The notes beneath the pieces were generated by a model, which did not search any database, was not told the origin of the DNA, and worked only from the letters and a program-made list of their open reading frames with translations. The translations under genes were made by a program, and so were the position numbers. Source: Alphaproteobacteria bacterium (GTDB taxonomy: Bacteria > Pseudomonadota > Alphaproteobacteria > Sphingomonadales > Sphingomonadaceae). From it: DNA of 7,730 bases. Within the stretch, counting starts at the first letter, position 1. The number at the start of each line of letters is the position of its first letter. Location: positions 1 through 7,730 of the forward strand of contig JADCGM010000378.1 of assembly GCA_020249025.1 (NCBI GenBank), given 5' to 3'. Shown here in pieces: positions 1-7,730 of the stretch.

Positions 1-34
1 TCTCTTGCGCGCCTGGCTCTCCGACATCGCGGCC

Positions 35-895
35 ATGCTCCCGCTCGATCTGCCGCTTCTCCAGACCTTTCTCGACCTTGCCGAGACCGGCAGCTTCACC
101 GCCACCGCCACCCGCGTCCGCCGCACCCAGTCGGCGGTGTCGGCGCAGGTGCGGCGGCTGGAGGAGATGCTCGGCGCGCGGCTCTTCGACCGCACCACCC
201 GCCGTGTCGCCCTCACCGCCGACGGCGAGCGGCTCGTCCCCCATGCCCAGGCGGTCGTCGAGGCGGCGGCGGCGCTCGTCGCGCGCTTTCAGGACGGCGA
301 GGTCGAGGGCGACGTCCGCGTCGGCTGCCCCGAGGATGTGGCGGGCGCCGACCTGCCCGACATCCTCGCCGACTTCGCCGCCGCGCACCCGCGCGTGCGC
401 CTCCACGTCCGCTGCGACCTGACGCTCCACCTGGTCGAACAGTTCGAGGCGGGCGCGTTCGACCTCATCCTCATCAAGCAGGACCCGCAGCGGGTGATGC
501 CGGGCGGCAAGCTGCTGCGGCGCGAGCCGCTCGCCTGGGTCGGCCCGGCGCGCCTCGCCGCCACGCCACCCGCCGGAACGGTGCCGCTCGTGCTGGCGCC
601 CGCACCCTGCGTCTATCGCGCCCGCGCGCTGGAGGCGCTGGCGGCCGCCGGCCACGCTGGCGATGTCGTCTATGCCTCGCCGAGCGAGGCCGGGCAGATC
701 GCCGCGGTGCGCGCCGGACTCGGCGTCACGGTGCTGCCCCGGCGGCGCGTGCCGTCCGATCTCGCCATTGCCGCGGCCAGCTGGCCACCGCTTCCTGAAG
801 CCGCGATCTGTCTGCTCGCCCCGCCGCGCCGCACCGGCGCCGTCGAGGCCTTTTCGCGCTATGCGGAGGCGCGGCTGGGCGCGCCCGCCGCCTGA
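35..895 (+). CDS. LysR-family transcriptional regulator
   Basis: A DNA-binding regulator of 286 residues, close to the usual 290-310 for LysR proteins. The N-terminal winged helix-turn-helix covers about residues 5-64. It shows the classic pattern LPLLQTFLDLAETGSF, then TQSAVSAQVRRLEEMLGARL for the recognition region, then LFDRTTRRVALTADG for the wing. The effector-binding domain starts near residue 91; its opening (GCPEDVAG, LPDILADFAAAHPRV, GAFDLILI) resembles the LrhA-like subgroup, which I state only tentatively. The ATG at 35 is chosen because it places the HTH at the normal distance from the N-terminus. The frame stays open to the left edge, with a TTG at 5, and no clear ribosome binding site is visible, so the start is not certain. 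LysR proteins often control a divergent neighbour, but here that side lies outside the window. The gene it faces, the ABC-F ATPase, is convergent and not an obvious target. The ligand is unknown. Confidence 0.93.
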   Translation: MLPLDLPLLQTFLDLAETGSFTATATRVRRTQSAVSAQVRRLEEMLGARLFDRTTRRVALTADGERLVPHAQAVVEAAAALVARFQDGEVEGDVRVGCPEDVAGADLPDILADFAAAHPRVRLHVRCDLTLHLVEQFEAGAFDLILIKQDPQRVMPGGKLLRREPLAWVGPARLAATPPAGTVPLVLAPAPCVYRARALEALAAAGHAGDVVYASPSEAGQIAAVRAGLGVTVLPRRRVPSDLAIAAASWPPLPEAAICLLAPPRRTGAVEAFSRYAEARLGAPAA

Positions 896-910
896 GCCGC
901 CCGATCAGGC
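890..910. other. Inverted repeat spanning the two convergent stop codons
   Basis: GCCTGA at 890-895 is the exact reverse complement of TCAGGC at 905-910, with a 9-base loop between. The left arm carries the TGA stop of the LysR gene and the right arm carries the TGA stop of the ABC-F gene on the other strand. The stem is only 6 bp and neither strand has a T-tract after it, so it does not qualify as a convincing intrinsic terminator. It may still form a small 3'-end hairpin on both transcripts. Confidence 0.3.
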
Positions 911-2554
911 CGCGCGCCGCTTCTCTGCCTTGCGCTCGGCCTTCGACAGCGGCTTGCCCGTCAGCGCCGCGCTGGTCTTGCTGCGCCCGAGGATCAGGTC
1001 AGTGTAGTCGTCGAGGCTGCCGCCGAACTCCTTGGCCGTCCCGGCATCGACGAGCACCAGCCGGTCCGCCGTCGCCTCGACCATGTGGCGGTCGTGGCTG
1101 ACGAGCACCACCGCGCCCTCATAGTCGTTGAGCGCCCGCACCAGCGCCTCGCGCGCATCGACGTCGAGGTGGTTGGTCGGCTCGTCGAGGATGAGCAGGT
1201 GCGGCGCATCGCGCGTGATCAGCGCCAGAGCCAGCCGCGCCCGCTCGCCGCCCGACATCTTGCCGACCTTCTGCGTCGCCATGTCGCCCGAAAAGCCGAA
1301 CCGCCCGAGCTGCGCGCGCACCGCCGCCTGCGACGCGCCCGTCATCAGCCGCGACATATGTTCGAGCGGCGTGTCGTCGCGATCGAGCTCCTCGACCTGA
1401 TACTGGGTGAAATAGCCGACCCGCAGCCGCCCTGCGGTGGCGAAATGCCCGTCCATCGGCTTCAGTTGCGCGGCGAGCAGCCGCGCGAGCGTCGTCTTGC
1501 CGTTGCCGTTGCGCCCGAGCAGCGCCAGCCTGTCGTCCGGGTCCATGCGCAGGTCGACGCGCGACAGTACCTTCGTCCCGCCATAGCCGACCGTCGCCAT
1601 GTCGACCTGAACGAGCGGCGGCTTCAGCGGCGGCGGCGACGGGAAGTCGAAGACGAGGCTGGGGTCGTTCACCTGCTCGGCGATGGGCTGCATCCGCGCC
1701 AGCGCCTTGGCGCGGGACTGCGCCTGCTTGGCGGTCGACGCCCGGGCGCTGTTGCGCGCGATATAGTCGAGAAGCTTGGCGCGCTGGGCCTCCTGCGCCT
1801 CGCGCGCGGCGGCGAGCTGCGCGGCGCGCTCGTTGCGCTGCCGCTCGAACGCGTCGTAGCCGCCCGGATAGAGCGTCACCTTCCCGCGTTCGAGGTGAAG
1901 GATATAGTCGACGACGTTGTTGAGCAGGTCGCGCTCGTGACTGATCACGACGATCATCCCGCGATAGGCGCGCAGGAAATTTTCGAGCCACAGCGTCGCT
2001 TCGAGATCGAGGTGGTTCGACGGCTCGTCGAGCAGCAGCAGATCGGGTTCGGAAAACAGCAGCGCGGCGAGCGCGACGCGCATCTTCCAGCCGCCCGAAA
2101 AGCTGTCGAGCGGGCGGTTCTGCGCCTCTTCGTCGAAGCCGAGCCCGACAAGGATGCGCGCCGCGCGCGCCGGGGCGGTATAGGCGTCGATCGCCCCCAG
2201 CCGCTCGTGGATCTCGTAGACGCGGTCGTAATTCTCGCTGCCGCTCTCGTAGATCGCGGCTTCTTCCGCGAGCAGCCTCGCGCGTTCCACATCGGCGGCC
2301 AGCACCGTGTCGATCGGGGTCGCATCGCCGGCCGGCGCTTCCTGCGCGATGTAGCCGATCCGCGCCGCGCGCGGCATCTCGATCCCGCCCTCGTCGGCCT
2401 CCAGCGTGCCGGCAATAAGCTTCATCAGCGTCGACTTGCCCGCCCCGTTGCGGCCGATCAGCCCGATCCGCGCGCGCGGCGGCAGCGCCGCCGTCGCGCG
2501 GTCGAGGATAGTGCGGCCGCCGAGGCGCACGGTGACACCATTGAGATTGAGCAT
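905..2554 (-). CDS. ABC-F family ATPase (Uup/YheS-like), short C-terminus
   Basis: A soluble tandem-ATPase protein of 549 residues with no membrane segments. ABC-F proteins act on ribosomes, for example in translation factor or antibiotic protection roles, rather than in transport. First nucleotide-binding domain: Walker A GRNGAGKS at 34-41, signature FSGGW at 152-156, Walker B LLLLDEPSNHLD at 172-183, and switch SHERD at 205-209. A charged, helical interdomain linker spans about 225-300 and contains the family-typical segment RASTAKQAQSRAKAL near 271-285. Second domain: Walker A GRNGNGKT at 348-355, Q-loop Q384, signature MSGGER at 433-438, Walker B LLILDEPTNHLD at 453-464, and SHDRH at 486-490. 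All catalytic motifs look intact. The ATG is preceded by AGGGGG six bases upstream, which supports this start. The protein ends soon after the second domain with a basic tail (SKAERKAEKRRAA). The long C-terminal coiled coil of Uup and YheS, both about 635 residues, is absent. The exact subfamily is not settled. Confidence 0.94.
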   Translation of the reverse strand: MLNLNGVTVRLGGRTILDRATAALPPRARIGLIGRNGAGKSTLMKLIAGTLEADEGGIEMPRAARIGYIAQEAPAGDATPIDTVLAADVERARLLAEEAAIYESGSENYDRVYEIHERLGAIDAYTAPARAARILVGLGFDEEAQNRPLDSFSGGWKMRVALAALLFSEPDLLLLDEPSNHLDLEATLWLENFLRAYRGMIVVISHERDLLNNVVDYILHLERGKVTLYPGGYDAFERQRNERAAQLAAAREAQEAQRAKLLDYIARNSARASTAKQAQSRAKALARMQPIAEQVNDPSLVFDFPSPPPLKPPLVQVDMATVGYGGTKVLSRVDLRMDPDDRLALLGRNGNGKTTLARLLAAQLKPMDGHFATAGRLRVGYFTQYQVEELDRDDTPLEHMSRLMTGASQAAVRAQLGRFGFSGDMATQKVGKMSGGERARLALALITRDAPHLLILDEPTNHLDVDAREALVRALNDYEGAVVLVSHDRHMVEATADRLVLVDAGTAKEFGGSLDDYTDLILGRSKTSAALTGKPLSKAERKAEKRRAA

Positions 2555-2680
2555 GGCGCGCCCCCTAGCACGCCAGGCGCCCGCTGACGAGGACGACCGC
2601 CTGATCCGGCGCCCGGGGTGATGACGAGCCGGCTGCGACCCTGCGCCGTCTGGATCGGCGCCTACGGCATGTTACGCTCA

Positions 2681-2692
2681 TGAAACGTTTCT
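2681..2692. promoter_or_regulatory. LacI-type operator-like palindrome
   Basis: GAAACGTTTC at 2682-2691 is a perfect 10-bp palindrome centred on CpG. With its flanks it reads TGAAACGTTTCT, one mismatch from a 12-bp palindrome and very like LacI/GalR-family operators, which are symmetric around a central CG with A-rich and T-rich half-sites. It lies in the divergent intergenic region, about 84 bp before the transferase start at 2775 and about 127 bp before the ABC-F start. The local sequence from 2670 to 2715 is clearly more AT-rich than its surroundings, as expected of a promoter region. No convincing -35/-10 pair could be fixed and no LacI-type gene is in the window, so the role is inferred. 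Confidence 0.35.
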
Positions 2693-2761
2693 CACGGGAA
2701 TCAAATGTTGCTGTCACCCGCTGCTGAGCCGGGCACGCTAACCCCGCCCCGTGAAATGACC

Positions 2762-2768
2762 GGGGAGG
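2762..2768 (+). promoter_or_regulatory. Strong Shine-Dalgarno that decides the start at 2775
   Basis: GGGGAGG at 2762-2768 is nearly ideal as a ribosome binding site. A TTG at 2769 follows it directly with no spacer and is therefore unlikely to be used. The in-frame GTG at 2775 has a 6-base spacer and is the better start for the transferase-like gene. Confidence 0.65.
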
Positions 2769-2774
2769 TTGTCA

Positions 2775-3983
2775 GTGGGTGATGCCGATGAGGTTGTCAG
2801 AGCCCGCGACACGGCGCTCACCCCCGGACAGGGACCGCGTCTGGGGTTCCTGTTCAATCACGACGAGCTCCATCAGGTTGCCCACACCGCGCCGATCATC
2901 GTCGAGCTGCTGCGCAGCGGCTGGCCAGGCGAAATCGTCGTCGTCTCCTCCAGCCTCGCCCAAACCGAGCAGGTCCGCCGCATCATCGGGATCGACGATC
3001 ACCGCGGCCTCGCCTTCGCCTGCTGCCCGCCGCCCCGGGCTGCCGTCTGGCTCGACCGCCTCTGCGGCAAGGCGCTGCCCATCGAGCGGCTGGGGGCGCT
3101 CGCCGCCCATCGCACGCTGTTTGAAAGCCTCGATGCGCTGGTCGTGCCCGAGACGACGTCGGCGTTCCTGAAAACCCATCTCGGCGTCACCGGTCTCAAG
3201 CTCATCTATCTTCCCCACGGCGCCGGGGATCGCGCCGTCGGCTTCCGGCCGGTGACGCGCAGCTTCGATCTCGTCCTGCTGTCCGGCGAGAAGGTGCGCG
3301 ACCGGATGCTGGCCGAGGGGCTGATCCGCCCCGACGGCCACGCCATCGTCGGCTATCCCAAGTTCGACATCGCGCCGGCCGCCCCGCAGCCGCTGTTCGA
3401 AAACGACCGTCCGACCGTTCTCTACAACCCGCACTTCGATCCCCGTTTGTCATCTTGGTATCGCATGGGGCGCGAGGTGATCGACTGGTTCGCAGGACAG
3501 TCCGATTTCAACCTCATCGTCGCGCCGCACGTCATGCTGCACCGGCGGCGGCTCCACCTGTCGGTCGAGCACCTTCGCATTGGCCGGGTCGGCGATCTGA
3601 CCTGCCGGTACGCCGGGCTCCCGCATATCCATATCGATACCGGCAGCCAGCGCTCGATCGACATGAGCTACACCCGGTTGGCCGACATCTATCTCGGCGA
3701 CGTCTCCAGTCAGATCTACGAATTCCTGACGCGGCCCCGGCCGTGCATCTTCCTCAACTCCCATGCCGCGAACTGGCGGGACGATCCCAGCTATGCGCAA
3801 TGGCATCTGGGCGAGGTGCTCGACCGAGCGTCGGACCTGCCGTCCGCGCTCGCCCGCGCGGTTGCCGCTCCCGATACTCATGCCGAAGCGCAGGCCGAGG
3901 CGATGAGGCGGACGTTCGCGATCGACGAGCGCTCCGCCTCGAAGCGGGCCGCCGAGGCGATCGCAAGGTTCCTCGCCCGCTGA
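2775..3983 (+). CDS. CDP-glycerol glycerophosphotransferase-like GT-B protein
   Basis: A predicted cytoplasmic protein of 402 residues with no signal peptide and no membrane segment. The fold reads as a two-domain GT-B transferase. The N-terminal half (about 20-190) has alternating strands and helices, with LGFLFNHDELHQ at 23-34 and LIYLPHGAGDR at 143-153. The C-terminal half carries GYPKFD at 193-198, VLYNPHFDP at 215-223, IVAPHVMLHRR at 248-258 and DIYLGDVSSQIYEFL at 304-318. This order (HG, GxPKxD, YxPxxxP, and a C-terminal D-SS-x-x-EF nucleotide-site motif) matches the CDP-glycerol:polyglycerophosphate glycerophosphotransferase family and its relatives, which move glycerol phosphate or sugars onto surface polymers. 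The substrate here cannot be named; in a Gram-negative it would not be classical teichoic acid. The GTG start is set by a strong upstream Shine-Dalgarno. It lies 107 bp before methylmalonyl-CoA mutase on the same strand, with no obvious functional link. It could equally be an uncharacterised glycosyltransferase. Confidence 0.72.
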   Translation: MGDADEVVRARDTALTPGQGPRLGFLFNHDELHQVAHTAPIIVELLRSGWPGEIVVVSSSLAQTEQVRRIIGIDDHRGLAFACCPPPRAAVWLDRLCGKALPIERLGALAAHRTLFESLDALVVPETTSAFLKTHLGVTGLKLIYLPHGAGDRAVGFRPVTRSFDLVLLSGEKVRDRMLAEGLIRPDGHAIVGYPKFDIAPAAPQPLFENDRPTVLYNPHFDPRLSSWYRMGREVIDWFAGQSDFNLIVAPHVMLHRRRLHLSVEHLRIGRVGDLTCRYAGLPHIHIDTGSQRSIDMSYTRLADIYLGDVSSQIYEFLTRPRPCIFLNSHAANWRDDPSYAQWHLGEVLDRASDLPSALARAVAAPDTHAEAQAEAMRRTFAIDERSASKRAAEAIARFLAR

Positions 3984-3998
3984 AGGCGCCCCGCGCCT
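3984..3998 (+). terminator. Weak candidate hairpin after the transferase gene
   Basis: Just after the stop codon, AGGCGC at 3984-3989 pairs with GCGCCT at 3993-3998 around a CCC loop, a 6-bp GC-rich stem. No T-tract follows (the next bases are GTCCACCCCC), so intrinsic termination is doubtful and read-through into the mutase gene is possible. The rest of the 107-bp gap to the next gene shows no clear promoter. Confidence 0.22.
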
Positions 3999-4090
3999 GT
4001 CCACCCCCACCGATAAAGGGTTGAATCCTTCGCCCCGTCGTGGAAACGCGTGCGCCGACAGCGATCCCACCGGGCAAAGGGCGACACGAC

Positions 4091-6235
<2,145 letters not shown>

Positions 6236-6239
6236 CTAC

Positions 6240-7430
6240 CTAGGCTGCCCGCCGCCGCCGCAGCGCGACGCCCGCCAGCCCGAGGCCGAGGAGCGTCAGC
6301 GCCGCCGGCTCCGGCACCGCCGCGTCCTCCGCTGCGATCGCTAGCGGCGCCTGCGCGGCCATGGCCATGCGCGTGCCGGCATAGCCGTCGAAGGAGGCGG
6401 CGAGCGGCGTCACCGCATCGAGCGCCATCGCGCTGTAGGTGGCGGTCGTCGCCAGTGTCGTCGGCGCTGTCACCGATCCCGCACCGTACAGCGGCACCAC
6501 CTTGCCCGCGCTCGCCGTCAGGCTGTTGCCAGACAGCGTCACCTTGTTGACCGGCGACGACTTGTTGGCCGTGAAATAGACCGTCGACGCGCGCTCGCTG
6601 GTGAAACGGTTGTCGGCGATCAGCACCGCACCCGCCGGGTTCACGAAGCTGCCACCCTTGGCCATCTCGAAGCCGTAAGCGATCGCGATGCAGCAGTTGC
6701 TGGCCTTAGCGCCCTTGATCAGCGTGTTGCCGCTGATCGTCGCCTTACCGCCCTCGGCGATATCGATGAGGTAGCTCGCCGTGCCATAGGTGTCATCGAT
6801 GGTGTTGCCCGTGAGCGTTGAGGCCTTGGCGCGCGACTTGATGTAATGGCCGGTGAAGCCGCGCGTGAAGCGCGAGCCCGTCACCGTCAGCATGTCGAGG
6901 TCGTTGCCGTAGATCGCATGCCCGATCCGTCCCGACAGTCGTGCCTTGGTGTAATCGAACTGACTGTTGCTGACCGTCAGGCTGCCGCCCTTCGCCGGCA
7001 CCCACGGCGTCGACAGGATGCCCATCTCGTTGTCGTAGAAGCGGCTGTTGCGCACGGTCAGGTTCTGGCCATCCTGGCGGATCCCCGCGCCATTGCCCGA
7101 GGAAGAGCGCGCGCCGCGAAAGCTGAGGCCGTCGATGGTCACATTCGACCCGCGAACGACGAACAGCCCCTTGTCGCTGACCGCCTTGCCGGTGACGACG
7201 ACGGACCCTGCCGCCGTGCCCGCTGCACGCATGATCGTGACGCCGCTCGCCGCCCATGTCGCCCCCGCATAGGTCCCCGGGTAGACGATCACGGTGTCGC
7301 CCGCGCGGGCCGCGGCCGCCGCGGCCGCGAGGGTCGAATAGGTCCGGCCGGTCCCGACCGTCAGCGTCGCGGCATGCGCGGACCCGACGCCCGCAGCCAC
7401 TGCCGCGAGCGCATAAAGCACTCTGTTCAT
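6240..7430 (-). CDS. Secreted beta-helix protein with PEP-CTERM sorting signal
   Basis: An exported protein of 396 residues. The N-terminal signal peptide is MNRVLYALAAVAAGVGSAHA, with cleavage expected after AHA at 20. The mature part opens with an Ala-rich segment (GTGRTYSTLAAAAAAARAGDTV) and VYPGTY, as found at the start of right-handed parallel beta-helix proteins. From about 90 to 310 it carries short strand-turn repeats: NVTIDGLSF, NLTVRNSRF, SLTVSNSQF, MLTVTGSRF, TLTGNTI, TISGNTL, VLIADNRF and VTLSGNSL. The last 25 residues are a PEP-CTERM tail: VPEP at 372-375, a hydrophobic helix TLLGLGLAGVAL, then RRRRAA. Exosortase systems cleave such tails as the protein moves to the surface or matrix, often alongside exopolysaccharide genes, which are not seen here. 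The ATG has CGGAG 10 bases upstream; an in-frame TTG at 7454 is rejected because it would put a polar stretch before the signal peptide. No catalytic residues of a known polysaccharide lyase could be assigned. Confidence 0.92.
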   Translation of the reverse strand: MNRVLYALAAVAAGVGSAHAATLTVGTGRTYSTLAAAAAAARAGDTVIVYPGTYAGATWAASGVTIMRAAGTAAGSVVVTGKAVSDKGLFVVRGSNVTIDGLSFRGARSSSGNGAGIRQDGQNLTVRNSRFYDNEMGILSTPWVPAKGGSLTVSNSQFDYTKARLSGRIGHAIYGNDLDMLTVTGSRFTRGFTGHYIKSRAKASTLTGNTIDDTYGTASYLIDIAEGGKATISGNTLIKGAKASNCCIAIAYGFEMAKGGSFVNPAGAVLIADNRFTSERASTVYFTANKSSPVNKVTLSGNSLTASAGKVVPLYGAGSVTAPTTLATTATYSAMALDAVTPLAASFDGYAGTRMAMAAQAPLAIAAEDAAVPEPAALTLLGLGLAGVALRRRRAA

Positions 7431-7509
7431 TTGGATAAAACTCCGGATACGCAACCAAAACCCGCCCGCGGTCGCGTCGTTTCCCGACAGCAGGCGAGGG
7501 GACGCTAGG

Positions 7510-7527
7510 CAGCCGCGGCCGCGGCTG
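7510..7527. repeat. 18-bp perfect GC palindrome upstream of the PEP-CTERM gene
   Basis: The sequence CAGCCGCGGCCGCGGCTG is its own reverse complement. It sits in the 135-bp region between the PEP-CTERM gene start and the stop codon of the gene at the right edge, about 80 bp before the ATG at 7430. It could fold with a 7-bp stem and a GGCC loop, acting as a 3' hairpin for the upstream gene, or could be bound by a dimeric regulator. No T-tract follows on the minus strand. GC-rich palindromes arise easily at this base composition, so the function is open. Confidence 0.4.
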
Positions 7528-7565
7528 GCAACCGCCCAGCGGGCCTTGTCAGGACCGGAAGGGAA

Positions 7566-7730
7566 CTAGGCGCGACGAGCCGTGGCGGGTACCGCCCGGA
7601 TCGCCACCATCGTGACCGCCGCCACCCCCGCCATCACCCCCGCAATCGTCAGCGACGCCTCGACGCCCGCGTCAGGTGTCGCCGCGACAAGCACTGCCAG
7701 CGCCGCCGCCTGCGTCAGCCGCGACGCCCA
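7566..7730 (-). CDS. C-terminal end of an unidentified membrane protein (partial)
   Basis: Reading the minus strand from the right edge gives 54 codons followed by a TAG stop at 7566-7568. The peptide starts WASRLTQAAALAVLVAATP and then DAGVEASLTIAGVMAGVAA, ending VTMVAIRAVPATARRA. This pattern of two hydrophobic stretches around a short acidic turn, with a basic tail, suits the last two transmembrane helices of an inner-membrane protein. Third codon positions are strongly G/C. The family cannot be recognised from this fragment. The opposite strand is also open here from a GTG at 7581, but it lacks a well-spaced ribosome binding site and its product is low-complexity Ala/Thr, so the minus-strand reading is preferred. 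The gene shares direction with the PEP-CTERM gene, 135 bp upstream of it. Confidence 0.45.
   Translation of the reverse strand, partial: WASRLTQAAALAVLVAATPDAGVEASLTIAGVMAGVAAVTMVAIRAVPATARRA

Noticed and set aside
1085..2587. Plus-strand open frame of 500 codons, antisense to the ABC-F gene
   Set aside because: The translation is repetitive and Arg-rich with no recognisable domain; the minus strand has every ABC-F motif in place.
2621..2683. A 20-codon open frame in the divergent intergenic region, possible leader peptide
   Set aside because: It starts with ATG, but the GGGG before it is only about 3 bases away, it has no run of regulatory codons and no attenuator hairpin follows. Chance is sufficient.
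4021..4050. TTGAAT at 4021 as a -35 box for the mutase gene
   Set aside because: No acceptable -10 element is found 16-18 bases downstream.
7309..7330. Repeated GCGGCCGC motifs and a short GC repeat
   Set aside because: They encode the Ala-rich stretch at the start of the mature PEP-CTERM protein and need no other explanation.
7435..7500. EcfG-like promoter (GGAAAC ... GGTT) upstream of the PEP-CTERM gene on the minus strand
   Set aside because: Both boxes deviate from the GGAAC and CGTT consensus, so the match is too weak to annotate.

Overview
The window is a very GC-rich stretch of bacterial chromosome with tightly packed genes and strong G/C preference at third codon positions. The gene content suggests an alphaproteobacterium, most likely a sphingomonad. 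It has a stand-alone full-length methylmalonyl-CoA mutase, a LysR regulator with an LrhA-like effector domain, and a secreted protein ending in a PEP-CTERM sorting signal (VPEP, hydrophobic helix, RRRR). The taxonomic call is an inference from style and gene families; there is no rRNA or other marker here.

Layout, left to right. A LysR-family regulator (35-895, +) runs into the end of an ABC-F ATPase (905-2554, -), with only 9 bases between the two stop codons. A 220-bp intergenic region follows, holding the 5' ends of two divergent genes and a LacI-type operator-like palindrome. Next is a GT-B, CDP-glycerol-glycerophosphotransferase-like protein (2775-3983, +). After a gap of 107 bp on the same strand comes methylmalonyl-CoA mutase (4091-6235, +). 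It meets, with a gap of only 4 bases, a convergent gene for a signal-peptide-bearing, beta-helical PEP-CTERM protein (6240-7430, -). A 135-bp upstream region with an 18-bp perfect palindrome separates this from the C-terminal end of a membrane protein cut by the right edge (7566-7730, -).

Functionally this looks like ordinary chromosome rather than a mobile island. I saw no transposase, integrase, tRNA, rRNA, CRISPR array, toxin-antitoxin pair or phage gene. The mutase belongs to propionate, odd-chain fatty acid and branched amino acid breakdown, carrying methylmalonyl-CoA to succinyl-CoA. The ABC-F protein probably acts on ribosomes. The glycerophosphotransferase-like protein and the PEP-CTERM protein may both serve the cell surface or exopolysaccharide, but nothing in the sequence ties them into one system. 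The points most worth a second look are the unassigned transferase with its operator-like palindrome, the ABC-F protein that lacks a C-terminal domain, and the two very tight convergent gene ends.
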